From an uncultured cyanobacterium (GTDB taxonomy: Bacteria > Cyanobacteriota > Cyanobacteriia > Thermostichales > Thermostichaceae), in contig CALFBB010000012.1 in NCBI GenBank assembly GCA_937944885.1, positions 1 through 64,000 of the forward strand: a stretch of DNA of 64,000 nt, written 5' to 3'. A program made the position numbers and the translations under genes. Below the pieces are notes generated by a model that had not been told where the DNA came from, ran no database searches, and saw only the letters and a program-made list of their open reading frames with translations. Each line of letters opens with the position of its first letter. The stretch's first letter is position 1. Shown here one piece after another: positions 19,270 to 28,681 of this stretch.

Positions 19270-19627
19270 GTCCAGCTCCTTGAGATTGCGCTACATGCCG
19301 CTTTCGCGACCTTAATCCAGTTCTACTCTTTTTCTTCAGGGATCCCGGCAGACGTGAGATTGTCTTAATTGTCTGGATGAATTGGTGAGGATCTCGCTCA
19401 TCCTGTCTGGAGGATCAAGAGGCAGTTGCTGACGCTTTCCCGCAACCGATAGAACGTCAAACCCTCATTCCTGCGGTTGCCAGGGATCCCGTTTGTCATG
19501 TAGAAATGTGAAGGAATGCTTAAATCAGACCCCTCAGAGGTTCTTGGTGTGGAGGTTTGACTGCCAAGGGGGGTGGTTGGGTTCCCGAGGGGGGCAATGC
19601 TCGCAAGCAGATGGGGCGGGAGTGGCG
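19270..19627. other. divergent intergenic region between tal and the RND operon
   Basis: About 360 bp. Frames here are extensions of the efflux adaptor gene without similarity. Two GGGATCCC words lie at about 19340 and 19483. No clear -35/-10 pair or operator was found. Confidence 0.4.
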
Positions 19628-20920
19628 ATGTGGTATTTTCCAAGCCCAATGGGAGCCAGGATCGGGAGATTAGCAGGCGGGGCCTGTGCCACTGGTCTGT
19701 TGTGGCTGCTGCTGCAACCGGCTGGGACTTGGGCTCAGCGTCCCCCGGGGGTAGGAGGTCAGGGGGGAGAGGCACGCCCGGTGGCGGTGGATGTGGCTAG
19801 AGCCCAAGCGGGATCCCTTGAGGCTGACTTGCGTTATACCGGCACCACTCAACCGCTGCGGCAGGCAACGCTGCGGACTCGAACCGAAGGGTTGCTACTG
19901 GAATTGTCGGTGGATGTTGGGGATGCCGTTACTCAGGGGCAGGTGCTGGGGCAGTTGGACGCCACACTGTTGCAAGCGGCCCTGATCCAGGCCCAAGCTC
20001 AGCTGGCTGCTCAAGAATCGCAGGTGGCACAGGCTCAGGCACAACTGAGTCAAGCCCGCACCCAGGTGGAACAGGCGCGGGTCAGTTGGATGCAACAACA
20101 GGCGGATGCCGAACGACTACAACAACTGGCCCGTGCAGGAGCCGTCCCGGCCCAACAGGCGGAACAGGCCCGCACCGCCGCTCGCACTGCGGAACAGGCG
20201 CTGCGCTCTGCCGAAGAGCAGGTGCTTACCCAAGAACAGGCGGTGTTGGCTGCCCAACGTCAGGTGGAAGCGCAGAGATCCGTAGTTGCCCAAGCACAAG
20301 AGCGCCTGTCTTACACCCAACTGCTGGCGCCCCTGAGTGGGGTGGTCTTGGTGCGGCATGCGGATCCGGGTACCTTTTTGAACTCTGGGGCTGATGTGCT
20401 GACGGTGGCAGATTTTAGCCAGGTGAAGGTTGAGTTTCCCCTTTCCGAATTGGAACTGGGGCGGGTACAGGTGGGGCAAGCTGTGCAGGTGCAGTTGGAT
20501 GCTTTTCCCGGCCAGAGTTTCCCCGGTCAGATCAGGCGCATTTCCCCAGCAGCAGATCCGCAGGCACGTTTGGTTCCGATCGAGGTGGTGATTTCCAACC
20601 CCGGTGGACGCATCGGCAGTGGCCTGTTGGCGCGGGTGCAGTTGGGCTTGCTGGAAAACCCACGGGTGATTGTTCCTGAAAGTGCCGTTCAGCAGTACCA
20701 GGGCTCTGCAGTGGTGTTTGGTGTGGAAGGACAAGGGGAATCAGCACGGGCAGTAGCCCGCCCGGTGCAACTGGGACAACGGCGGGATGGCCAGGTGGAA
20801 GTGTTGTCCGGCTTGGAGGTGGGGGAACCTTTTGTGGTGCGCAGCTCTACCCCTTTGCGGGATGGCCAGCCGGTGCAGCAGAGTGTGATCTCTGAAGGGC
20901 AAGGGGGGGCTATACCATGA
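19628..20920 (+). CDS. RND efflux periplasmic adaptor (membrane fusion) protein
   Basis: 430 residues from the ATG at 19628, preceded by GGGAG. Residues ~10-36 are a signal peptide ending GTWAQ. Then a lipoyl-type half motif (RTRTEGLLLELSVDVGDAVT QGQVLGQLD), a long Gln/Ala-rich alpha-hairpin (about 120-250) with heptad character, the second lipoyl half (LLAPLSGVVLVRHADPGTFL), a beta-barrel domain and the membrane-proximal domain. It links the inner-membrane pump to an outer-membrane channel, which is not encoded nearby. Its stop overlaps the pump start (ATGA), so translation is coupled. Confidence 0.93.
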   Translation: MWYFPSPMGARIGRLAGGACATGLLWLLLQPAGTWAQRPPGVGGQGGEARPVAVDVARAQAGSLEADLRYTGTTQPLRQATLRTRTEGLLLELSVDVGDAVTQGQVLGQLDATLLQAALIQAQAQLAAQESQVAQAQAQLSQARTQVEQARVSWMQQQADAERLQQLARAGAVPAQQAEQARTAARTAEQALRSAEEQVLTQEQAVLAAQRQVEAQRSVVAQAQERLSYTQLLAPLSGVVLVRHADPGTFLNSGADVLTVADFSQVKVEFPLSELELGRVQVGQAVQVQLDAFPGQSFPGQIRRISPAADPQARLVPIEVVISNPGGRIGSGLLARVQLGLLENPRVIVPESAVQQYQGSAVVFGVEGQGESARAVARPVQLGQRRDGQVEVLSGLEVGEPFVVRSSTPLRDGQPVQQSVISEGQGGAIP

Positions 20921-23900
20921 TGCAAGCTGGAGGCAGGTTGAGCGTGAGTGGTGTGGCAATTCGCCGCCACGTTGGCACTCTGATGTTGGCGGTGGCGGTG
21001 ATGGTCCTCGGGGTTTACTTTGTTACCCGCCTGCCTGTGGATCTGCTGCCCTCGATTGTTTATCCCCGCATTGGGGTACGGGTGGATATTCCCGGCATAA
21101 CCCCGGAAGTGGCTGTTCAGGAGATCACCCGTCCCCTGGAAGAATCCTTGTCCACGGTAGAGGGGGTACAGGAGATCTACTCCACCACCCGTGAGGGCCA
21201 AGTGCGGGTGGATCTCTATTTTGCTCCTGGGGGCAACATTGATCAGGCGTTGAACGATACGACAGCAGCAGTGAACCGCGCCAGAGGGCGTCTACCGGAT
21301 GATGTTTCCCCTCCGACGGTGTTTAAGTTTGATCCCTCCCAGTTACCTGTTTACGAATTTGCCCTGAAAGCACCCGGTCGAGAAGGGGTGGAACTGCGCC
21401 GTTTTGCCGAAGAAGAATTGGCCCGCGATCTGGGGGTGGTGCCGGGGGTAGCGACGGTGGATGTAGCCGGTGGCACCACTGAAGAGGTCCAGGTGGATCT
21501 GGATCTGGAGCGGATGCAGGCGTTGGGCCTGGGTCTGACGGAGGTGCTCAACCAGATCCAAGCCCGTAACCAGGATATTTCCGGGGGTCGGATAGGGGGC
21601 GGCAGGCTGGAACCTCTGACGCGCATTGTAGGTCGGTTCCACAGCCTAGAGGATATTCAAACCTTGCGCTTCAATACCCCTGGTGGTGCAACTGTACCTC
21701 TAAGGGATTTTGCAGCGGTGGCGGTGCGCCCTGCGGCTGCCGGGGTGCGGGTAAGTCTAAACGGTGAGCCGGCGGTGCGCTTGAGCATACAAAAGCAGCC
21801 GGATGCCAACACAATTCGGGTGGTAGAAGGGATCCGCCGTCGCCTTGAGCAGCTGCGGGCTAGCGGTGTGATTCCGCCGGAGATGACCCTAATCCCTACC
21901 AGTGATGAATCCCGCTTTATTCGCAGTGCCATTCGCAATGTCGCCATTGCTGGTCTGAGCGGAGCAGCCCTAGCAGGGGTTGCGGTGCTGCTGTTTTTGG
22001 GATCCCTACGTCAAACCTTGATTGTGGTGATAGCCATTCCTTTGGCTACCCTAGTGGCCATTCTCCTCATGGGCTTGTTTGGCCTTTCCATCAACCTCAT
22101 CAGCCTGGGTGGCTTAGCCCTTGGCGTAGGCATTGTGGTGGATAACGCCATTGTGATGTTGGAGAACATTGTCAGAGGAGTGGAAGGGATCCCGCAGGAG
22201 AATGGCTATGCCCACTTGCTTGAGCAACGGGTGATCGACCAGGCGGAGCAGAGTAGCCGTGAGCTGGAATCGGCCCTGTTAGCCTCTACGGCTACCAACT
22301 TGGTTGCGGTTCTCCCCTTTTTGTTGGTGGGCGGCTTTGTATCGCTGATCTTTAATGAGTTGATCCTGACCATCAGTTTTGCCGTAGCCGGATCCCTAGT
22401 GGTGGGCCTGACGGTGGTGCCGATGCTCACCTCTCGGTTGCTCACGGTTCGCCGTCGCAGTGGCTTCAAGCAATGGCCACTGATCCGCCGTTTTCAGCAG
22501 GGGGTTATCCACGGTACCTATGCCTACCAACGGTTGCTGGGGCGTCTACTGTTGCGGCCTGGGTTGCTGATCTTGGTGGCCTTTTTGTTCTTGGGTGGCG
22601 GCAGCTACTGGATGGCCGGGCAACTGAACCAGGAGCTGCTCCCTCGCATCAGCACTGGTCAGGTGAACCTATCGGCTAACTTTGCCCGCGACACCACTCT
22701 GGCAACCAACTACCGCATTATGGAGGAGGTGGATCGCATTCTGCTGCAGCAGCCGGAGGTGGAGTATGTGTTTACCACTGCCGGTGGATCTGCTTTTGGC
22801 GGTAGCACCTTTGCCAATCCGCTGCGGGGCACCAGCACTATCACCCTCAAACCGGGTACAGCCGTAGGCCCTTTTGTGGATCGGGTTAATGGCTTGATGA
22901 ATCAGCTGAATTTGGTGGGATCCCGGATTCGGGTTTCTCCGGGTGGTCTACGGGGCTTGTCCACCCGCAATTCAGCGGTGAATGCCGAGGTAGATGTGGT
23001 GTTACAGGGGGAGGATGGTCAGGCGTTGCAAGCGGCTAGCCGCCTTGTGCTGCAAGCTCTGGACGAACAGGCTAGCCTTTCCACCTTTCGCCCTGAGGCC
23101 GATGACAACCAGCCAGAGGTACAAATTTGGCCGGATTGGGAGCGGGCTACCCCATTGCGCCTCAGTACCCAAGATATGGGGCGGGTGGTGCAAACGGCGG
23201 TGCAGGGATCGGTGCCTACCCAGCTGCAACAGGGCAACCGTCTGTTGGATGTGCGGGTACAGCTGAAAGGTGGCGGCATTACCCAACCCTCGCAACTGGA
23301 GCGATTGCCGCTGTTTGTGCAGAACGGTCAGACGGTACGCTTGGGGGATGTGGCGCGGTTGGAAATGGCACAGACCCGGGGTGAAATTCGCCGCCTCAAC
23401 CAACGGCAGGTGGTCATCCTCAACGGCAGCCTTACCGCTGGGGCCAACCAGAGTGCCGCTATTGATGAGGTGGATGCAATTTTCTCCAACTTGCAGTTAC
23501 CCGCCGGGATCACCCGCTTACCCAGTCAGGCTCTGGCCACCAACCGGCAGTTGCGCTACAACCTGTTGCTGCTGGGATCCCTGGCGGCCTTCCTGGTGTT
23601 TGTGGTGATGGCGGTGCAGTACAACTCTTTGATTGACCCGCTGGTGATCATGTTGACGGTGCCCTTGGCCCTCTCCGGTGGTATCCTCGGCTTGTTCCTC
23701 ACCCAAATTGCTGTTGGGGCCACGGTCTTGGTGGGGGCGGTACTGCTGGTAGGGATTGTGGTGAACAATGCTATCTTGATGGTGGAGCTGGCTAACCAGT
23801 TGCGGCAGACCCAGGGTCTGGATTACCGCAGTGCCATCCTCAACGCTGCTCCCCAGCGCTTGCGCCCGATTTTAATGACAACTGTCACCACCGTGCTGGG

Positions 23901-24123
23901 CTTGTTCCCCCTAGCCTTGGGTTGGGGAGAAGGATCGGAACTGTTGCAGCCACTTGGGGTGGTGGTATTTTCTGGCCTTTCTCTGGCGACACTGCTAACC
24001 CTGTTTGTTATCCCTTGTTTCTATGTGCTGCTGCACGGGGCAGGGGAAGCAACTCCCTCTCCCCCTTTCCCCGATTTAGCTCCCCTGCAATCCCCAGCCA
24101 TACCCCTCACTCCTGGCAAGTAG
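20917..24123 (+). CDS. RND family efflux pump, AcrB/HAE1-like
   Basis: 1068 residues with the duplicated RND plan: a membrane helix (residues 20-38), large porter loop, helices 2-6 near 340-520, helix 7, second porter loop and helices 8-12. Helix 4 reads GVGIVVDNAIVMLENI, so the Asp-Asp proton relay pair of E. coli AcrB is Asp-Asn here, a pattern I know from other HAE1-type pumps. Helix 10 has GIVVNNAILMVELANQ. The lack of the CusA-type methionines argues against a copper pump; drug, lipid or solvent export is more likely. Coupled to the adaptor gene by a 4-bp overlap. Confidence 0.94.
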   Translation: MMQAGGRLSVSGVAIRRHVGTLMLAVAVMVLGVYFVTRLPVDLLPSIVYPRIGVRVDIPGITPEVAVQEITRPLEESLSTVEGVQEIYSTTREGQVRVDLYFAPGGNIDQALNDTTAAVNRARGRLPDDVSPPTVFKFDPSQLPVYEFALKAPGREGVELRRFAEEELARDLGVVPGVATVDVAGGTTEEVQVDLDLERMQALGLGLTEVLNQIQARNQDISGGRIGGGRLEPLTRIVGRFHSLEDIQTLRFNTPGGATVPLRDFAAVAVRPAAAGVRVSLNGEPAVRLSIQKQPDANTIRVVEGIRRRLEQLRASGVIPPEMTLIPTSDESRFIRSAIRNVAIAGLSGAALAGVAVLLFLGSLRQTLIVVIAIPLATLVAILLMGLFGLSINLISLGGLALGVGIVVDNAIVMLENIVRGVEGIPQENGYAHLLEQRVIDQAEQSSRELESALLASTATNLVAVLPFLLVGGFVSLIFNELILTISFAVAGSLVVGLTVVPMLTSRLLTVRRRSGFKQWPLIRRFQQGVIHGTYAYQRLLGRLLLRPGLLILVAFLFLGGGSYWMAGQLNQELLPRISTGQVNLSANFARDTTLATNYRIMEEVDRILLQQPEVEYVFTTAGGSAFGGSTFANPLRGTSTITLKPGTAVGPFVDRVNGLMNQLNLVGSRIRVSPGGLRGLSTRNSAVNAEVDVVLQGEDGQALQAASRLVLQALDEQASLSTFRPEADDNQPEVQIWPDWERATPLRLSTQDMGRVVQTAVQGSVPTQLQQGNRLLDVRVQLKGGGITQPSQLERLPLFVQNGQTVRLGDVARLEMAQTRGEIRRLNQRQVVILNGSLTAGANQSAAIDEVDAIFSNLQLPAGITRLPSQALATNRQLRYNLLLLGSLAAFLVFVVMAVQYNSLIDPLVIMLTVPLALSGGILGLFLTQIAVGATVLVGAVLLVGIVVNNAILMVELANQLRQTQGLDYRSAILNAAPQRLRPILMTTVTTVLGLFPLALGWGEGSELLQPLGVVVFSGLSLATLLTLFVIPCFYVLLHGAGEATPSPPFPDLAPLQSPAIPLTPGK

Positions 24124-24133
24124 CATGACCCCA

Positions 24134-24430
24134 TCACCCCACCTTGGGCACCAGGCGTAACCGTGGACTGGCAGGTTGGGCCGGAGTGTCTTCCGTTAAA
24201 TCAGGTACCAGGCGCAGCGGCGATCCGAAGTGGCCAATGGCAATCCTGTTGTTCAGGGCCGGCACCTGGCGGATGGATCCCTGACGCAGACAACGGTGCA
24301 GGCGACGCAGCAAGAAGAGATCAGCTTCAGAGCACTGATCCCTAAACAGGATCACATTCAGCTCGTGTTCCTGAGCGGCGGTAAGCAAGCCAGTCATCAT
24401 GGCCGATTGAATGATTTGCTGCACGGTCAT
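24134..24430 (-). CDS. small conserved cyanobacterial protein of unknown function
   Basis: 98 residues, starting MTVQQIIQSAMMTGLLTAAQ. The N-terminal 60 residues look helical (EADLFLLRRLHRCLRQGSI) and the C-terminal third is Pro/Arg-rich (SPRLRLVPKVG). I recall short cyanobacterial proteins with a similar helical start but no name. It is convergent with the RND pump gene, with 10 bp between stops. The ATG at 24430 has no obvious Shine-Dalgarno site. Confidence 0.55.
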   Translation of the reverse strand: MTVQQIIQSAMMTGLLTAAQEHELNVILFRDQCSEADLFLLRRLHRCLRQGSIRQVPALNNRIAIGHFGSPLRLVPDLTEDTPAQPASPRLRLVPKVG

Positions 24431-24893
24431 CGTCTTGGCCTCACGCAGACTTTATACCTGCATTTATTTTGGACAGATCTCTCCAAGAATGACTCCGCCG
24501 AATTGCGGATTAGAGGTCCGCTCTTTACTATTTTTTGCTCTGCTCATCAAGCCTAGACTTTTAAGGTATAAACCAGTATCTATTTCACTCAAGTTTCACT
24601 CAAGCTGACTGTAGAAGTAGTCTAGAATCCTTGCTCAGCAAGACTTTCTCTCATAGAGTAAAATAGACCAACCGATTTGACGTATTGGGATCGAACATTT
24701 GTCTTAGTCTGAAATTAGACCATTATTTTTGTATTTTGAACCCTAGAGCAACTGTTCAATCCGTGTTTTCAGAAGTCTTGATGATGAGCTACTCTCTCTG
24801 CTTCTGTACAAATACGGAAATAACCATCGCTGTCTATTACCGACAAATAGCGTAGGGCGGTCTGCGGTTTTGTTGTAACCGGTCTGTGTTAGG
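24431..24893. other. AT-rich divergent intergenic region
   Basis: About 460 bp, clearly more AT-rich than the flanking genes. It contains an 11-bp tandem duplication TTTCACTCAAG (24583-24593, 24594-24604) and a run of A/T patches such as GTAAAATAGACC and TTATTTTTGTATTTTG that could carry promoters in both directions. No RNA gene or coding frame is supported. Confidence 0.45.
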
Positions 24894-25430
24894 GTGAGGC
24901 CATCCTGTTCTCTAGGGTTGTCTGTGGCAGAGGCGAGTTCTCAAAAGGCAGGGTGTGTTGTTCCCCTTGGTTGCTGTGGCTGTGGGTGCTTGGGGGCGTT
25001 GGCGGTGCTGGGCTTGGGTCTAGCGGGAGCTGCTGGGTTCTTCCTCTGGAATGGGATCCGTGCTTCTGGGGCCTTTCGCAGCTATCAGTTGGCGGTGACG
25101 GCCCTTGAGCAAGAGGCGGAAGTGGTGCAGCGTCTTGGGGAACCCTTGCGACCGGGTTGGCTGTCGCAGCTGCGTTTCCAAGAAGATGAAGAGGCCGGCT
25201 GGGTTTGTCTGTCCTTTTTAATAACCGGGGCACAACGGACAGGGGATGTGACTGTGGCATCGGAACGGGGTGCAGCTGGCTCCGAATGGCAGTTGCGAGA
25301 GCTCCAGGTCAGGGTGGATGGGGATCCCGAGCCAATTCAGGTGATCGGCCCGGATGAGCGGGGATCCTTGTGCGAGTGGGAAGCATCCGATTCTGAAGCT
25401 TCGTCCCTGTTGCTGGACAGGGAAGTGTAG
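24894..25430 (+). CDS. membrane-anchored protein with cytochrome oxidase assembly (Coa1)-like domain
   Basis: 178 residues from GTG at 24894; a second GTG at 24924 gives 168. A Cys/Gly-rich stretch (GCVVPLGCCGCGCLGALAV) leads into a single membrane helix ending near residue 50. The rest, LRPGWLSQLRFQEDEEAGWV through GDVTVASERGAAGSEWQLRE to LQVRVDG, has the two-layer pattern of Coa1/Tim21-like domains, in which a hydrophilic beta sheet carries the W-x-L-x-x-L-x-V-x-V-D signature. That assignment is by resemblance. The GTPase gene starts 53 bp downstream on the same strand. Confidence 0.6.
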   Translation: MRPSCSLGLSVAEASSQKAGCVVPLGCCGCGCLGALAVLGLGLAGAAGFFLWNGIRASGAFRSYQLAVTALEQEAEVVQRLGEPLRPGWLSQLRFQEDEEAGWVCLSFLITGAQRTGDVTVASERGAAGSEWQLRELQVRVDGDPEPIQVIGPDERGSLCEWEASDSEASSLLLDREV

Positions 25431-25483
25431 ACTCAGGCTGAGTTTGAGCAGGTAGAGTCAGGCTGGTTTGGCTCTGGATCCCT

Positions 25484-27022
25484 ATGTGGTCGATTCCTTA
25501 TGTGCGCTTGCTGCTGCTGTTGGCGCTGCTGGCTTTTTTCACGGGTCTGCTGGTTTGGCTGATCCAGTCGTTTTTGGATTTGTATTACGCCACCCGGTAT
25601 CACCCGATTCTGGGGGGGCTGCTGATAACCGTGTTGTTGCTGCTGCTGCTGGTGTTTGTAGCGGCTTCTGTCTATTACCTCTTCCTGTTCCATCGCCCGG
25701 CAACCAGCTCTAGCGGGAGGAAATCCGCCACAAGCCAACGCCCGTCTCTACCGGACAGTGCTGCAGATAAACTCCGGCTCACCCGGCAAAATCTGGCCCA
25801 GTTGGAAGCCCAGATGGCCCAGATTCAGGATCAAGTCGCCCGAGCTGCCCTGGCGGAACGGTCTGCTTTGCTGGCCAAACAGTTGGCTCGGCCTCAACTG
25901 AAGGTGGTGGTTTTCGGTACCGGCTCGGCGGGTAAAACCTCTTTGGTGAATGCGCTGCTGGGGCGGCGGGCGGGGGCGGTGGGGGCTACCCTGGGTACCA
26001 CAGAGGCAGCAACCCTTTATGAATGGGCCTTACCTGGGATCCCGGATCCGGTGCAGATTGTGGATTGCCCCGGTATTCTGGAAATCGGCCCAGCAGGGCT
26101 AATGCGGGAAAGTGAGGCGCGTGCGCAAGCAGAAGCAGCAGACCTACTGCTGGTGGTCGTAGATGGGGATTTGCGTCAGTCAGAGGTGGATCCCTTGCGG
26201 CAGTTGATGGCTCTTGGAAAGCGGGCCCTGCTCATCCTCAACAAAATCGACCGCTACACCCCGGAAGAACAGCAGATCCTGCTGCAACATCTGCGGGAAC
26301 GGGTTGCTCCTTTGATTCAACCCCAGGATGTACTCATGGCCTGTGCCGCTCCTGCCCCTATTCAGGTGGGATCCCAGACTTGGCAACCGGAGCCGGATGT
26401 GGCGGTGGTGAAGGATCGCATTCAGGCGGTGCTCTACGCGGAAGGGGGATCCCTGGCTTTGGACAATGCCCTGTTGCAATCGCAGCAGCTGGGGGAAACT
26501 GCAAAGCAGATCATTCAAGCTCAGCTGCGCCGACAGGCGGAACAGGTGATCGATCGCTTTCAGTGGATTGTAACGGGGGTGGTATTTGCCAACCCAATTC
26601 CGGCGGTGGATTTGCTGGCCATTGCCGCGATCAACGCCCAGATGGTAGTGGAGCTGGGATCCGTCTACGGCTGCACGATGAACCTCCAGCAGGGGCGGGA
26701 ACTGGCCCTCTCTTTGGCCAAAACCTTGACCGGCTTGGGGTTGGTGGAAGGAGCCATTCAACTGACCACGGGGATTTTGGCCACGGTGGCCGAGGTGAGT
26801 GTGGTGGGGTTTCTGGTCACCGCCCCGATCCAAGCTGCCAGCGCCGGCTACCTTACCCGTATTGCTGGAAAAAGTTTCATTGAGTATTTCCAGCGTAACC
26901 AAAGCTGGGGGGAAGAGGGTATACAAGCTGTGGTCAAAGCCCAGGTGCAAAGCACCCAAAAATCCGGTTGGCTGCAAGACTTTGTTCGAGAGGCTTCTAG
27001 GCGTATTTTTCAGAAGGGCTAG
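25484..27022 (+). CDS. membrane GTPase with DUF697 domain (YcjF-like)
   Basis: 512 residues. Two N-terminal membrane helices (about 8-28 and 45-68), a coiled linker (RQNLAQLEAQMAQIQDQVAR), then an Era-like G domain with VFGTGSAGKTSLVNALLGR (G1), DCPGI (G3) and NKID (G4). The C-terminal part, ANPIPAVDLLAIAAINAQMV and LAKTLTGLGLVEGAIQLTTG, is a DUF697 segment with two further hydrophobic helices. Family members are common in cyanobacteria; their role is unknown, possibly membrane remodelling. Codon use and GC match neighbours. Confidence 0.9.
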   Translation: MWSIPYVRLLLLLALLAFFTGLLVWLIQSFLDLYYATRYHPILGGLLITVLLLLLLVFVAASVYYLFLFHRPATSSSGRKSATSQRPSLPDSAADKLRLTRQNLAQLEAQMAQIQDQVARAALAERSALLAKQLARPQLKVVVFGTGSAGKTSLVNALLGRRAGAVGATLGTTEAATLYEWALPGIPDPVQIVDCPGILEIGPAGLMRESEARAQAEAADLLLVVVDGDLRQSEVDPLRQLMALGKRALLILNKIDRYTPEEQQILLQHLRERVAPLIQPQDVLMACAAPAPIQVGSQTWQPEPDVAVVKDRIQAVLYAEGGSLALDNALLQSQQLGETAKQIIQAQLRRQAEQVIDRFQWIVTGVVFANPIPAVDLLAIAAINAQMVVELGSVYGCTMNLQQGRELALSLAKTLTGLGLVEGAIQLTTGILATVAEVSVVGFLVTAPIQAASAGYLTRIAGKSFIEYFQRNQSWGEEGIQAVVKAQVQSTQKSGWLQDFVREASRRIFQKG

Positions 27023-27068
27023 AGGGTTGCAGGGCCAGCCGGGCTTCAGCCTAAGCCCCAAGGGATCC

Positions 27069-27383
27069 CTAGGGGTTGCTCACGGCAATGTCTGTTGGCA
27101 TAAACGCCAGCTCCATCTGGGCCACATAATCGGCATAGCTAAGCACCGGCACCGTATCCCAGGCTGCTAAGCCATGCATACACTTGGACCATTGAATAAA
27201 GGCAGCAGGATAGCTGTACACCAAGCTGGGATCCTGCAAAACCTCTTTGGGGAGGGGAGGAATAGACTTGAGCACGGCCAAGAGGGCCGGCGGCTTGTGG
27301 AGAATGATGCGCGTCGCTTCGATCTGCTCCGGAGCAACCTTAAACTTGGCGGCAATCAAGGGGATCACCTTGGAAATTTTCAT
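27069..27383 (-). CDS. conserved small protein of unknown function
   Basis: 104 residues, soluble. Starts MKISKVIPLIAAKFKVAPEQ, an arrangement in which a helix and a short acyl-carrier-like turn might be present, but no serine DSL motif exists. The central part VLKSIPPLPKEVLQDPSLVY is Pro-rich and the C-terminus FIQWSKCMHGLAAWDTVPV is hydrophobic. No family recognised. It is convergent with the GTPase gene (46 bp between stops) and its ATG at 27383 is uncertain. Confidence 0.55.
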   Translation of the reverse strand: MKISKVIPLIAAKFKVAPEQIEATRIILHKPPALLAVLKSIPPLPKEVLQDPSLVYSYPAAFIQWSKCMHGLAAWDTVPVLSYADYVAQMELAFMPTDIAVSNP

Positions 27384-27688
27384 CGCTCAACACTAACCTT
27401 GCTTATAACCTTGCTTAAAGATAGATTGCCCTCAGCTCGTCAGCCAAACTTTAGGGATCCCACGGAGCTTGGAAAGTTGGAGAATGAACATCCTCCTTGA
27501 CCTCAGTCTAGGTGGGCAAAAACAGCGACTTTTGCCGATCCCCTTCCGAAACACTGTGTCGGCTGCTCCTGATGAGCCGGTCCGAGGCTCTGCCCGCTTC
27601 CAGTCTTGGGTTGCTTCCTGGCCCTTGAAACTTCAAAGAGCCTAGATCTTACGGTGGCATTTATGGGGCGGTTATCCATTGCCCTACA
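27384..27688. other. intergenic region, nothing recognised
   Basis: About 300 bp between two minus-strand genes. A stretch CTGATGAGCCGG near 27570 recalls a ribozyme core but lacks the rest of it. No frame or terminator is convincing. Confidence 0.35.
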
Positions 27689-28198
27689 CTACTGATAGGT
27701 GTTGCAGGAGTTGCGCAGATCGTAGCCAGAGGCCAGAACCTCATCTCGCCGATCCCCCAGACCAATGTCGCAGCGCAAGGGATCCCCCGTACTGACCACA
27801 TAGGTATAAGCCTCCGTCTTCCAACGAATGCCCGTCAGGTTGAGGTTGGGAGGAACGACTTCAGGAGGATGATAGTTGGGCGCTTGCCAGGGATCTTGCA
27901 AATAGTGCTCTCCATGAACGCCACCAAACTGAATATCAGCATAGCTAGTCGGATAAACCGTGAAATCCATACGGTAAACTTCTGACCCACGGCTAATGGC
28001 AGTCAGAGCGGTTTGAGCTTCAGCAACTTTTGAGCGGCGCGTATGGGTGAGCAGAGTAGGGATGGCCACTGCGCTGAGGATACCGACAATGACAATCACC
28101 ACCAACAACTCGATCAGGGTCATGCCACGGGAACCTACAACAGCTTGTGAGGAGAGGATTTTCTTTAAGTAAACTTCATGAATGAGAAGCTTTTTCAT
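27689..28198 (-). CDS. type IV pilin-like protein
   Basis: 169 residues from the ATG at 28198; another ATG is six codons upstream. The class III signal is clear: a leader of 25 residues ending SRG, then MTLIELLVVIVIVGILSAVA with Glu5 of the mature pilin, so it should be cut by the prepilin peptidase PilD. The mature globular part ends with two cysteines (DPLRCDIGL and RNSCNTYQ) that likely close the D-region disulfide loop. Could be a major or minor pilin for motility or DNA uptake, or a pseudopilin. No other pil gene is adjacent. The leader is longer than usual. Confidence 0.92.
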   Translation of the reverse strand: MKKLLIHEVYLKKILSSQAVVGSRGMTLIELLVVIVIVGILSAVAIPTLLTHTRRSKVAEAQTALTAISRGSEVYRMDFTVYPTSYADIQFGGVHGEHYLQDPWQAPNYHPPEVVPPNLNLTGIRWKTEAYTYVVSTGDPLRCDIGLGDRRDEVLASGYDLRNSCNTYQ

Positions 28199-28681
28199 GA
28201 TAAAAACAACTCCCATGGATTCAGGTCATTTCACCGGCAGCATTGGTTGTTTCTCCTGGGCTTAGAGTACCCTCCAAAACTCAGTTATTATCTCGGCTCG
28301 ATTGGTTGGATCCTGAGATGGAAGAGCATTTTCAAGAGCCAAAAGTTTATCCGTATCGATCTCAAACCAAGAAAAGATGAAGCCGGTTCACAGGAAACCA
28401 TTTCCTACCGCAAGACTCCCAATCGGGTGAATTTCCGTAAATGCTCCCAGTCCATCCCATCCACCAGAGGCTGAGAGAGCAGCAGCAATGGGAACAAAGT
28501 CAGAAGCCCAGGCCGACTACAGGGTGGCAGTAAAATCTGCCGGATGTGTTAGGGAATACATGGGTTTTAAGCGGTTCTCGTTTACCATTTACTGGGGCAA
28601 AATATGGGTGCTACACCTGCCGGGACCGCGAAGCCAAGGATTGCCCAACTGTCCTCTACCCCTGAATTTGGAGCGATAACC
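28199..28681. other. divergent intergenic region between pilin and phnD
   Basis: About 480 bp. No coding frame stands out: the plus-strand frames over 28178-28474 and before the phnD start show no family features. I looked for tandem PyTTAAPyPyT Pho boxes before phnD and saw none that are convincing. No known riboswitch was recognised. Confidence 0.4.

Noticed and set aside
26180-27061. A 293-residue minus-strand frame opposite the DUF697 GTPase.
   Set aside because: It is an antisense shadow of a well-supported gene with clear GTPase motifs.
27560-27640. CTGATGAGCCGGTCCGAGGC looked like a hammerhead ribozyme core.
   Set aside because: The stem II is not followed by GAAA, and the nearest GAAAC lies far downstream with no matching stems I and III.
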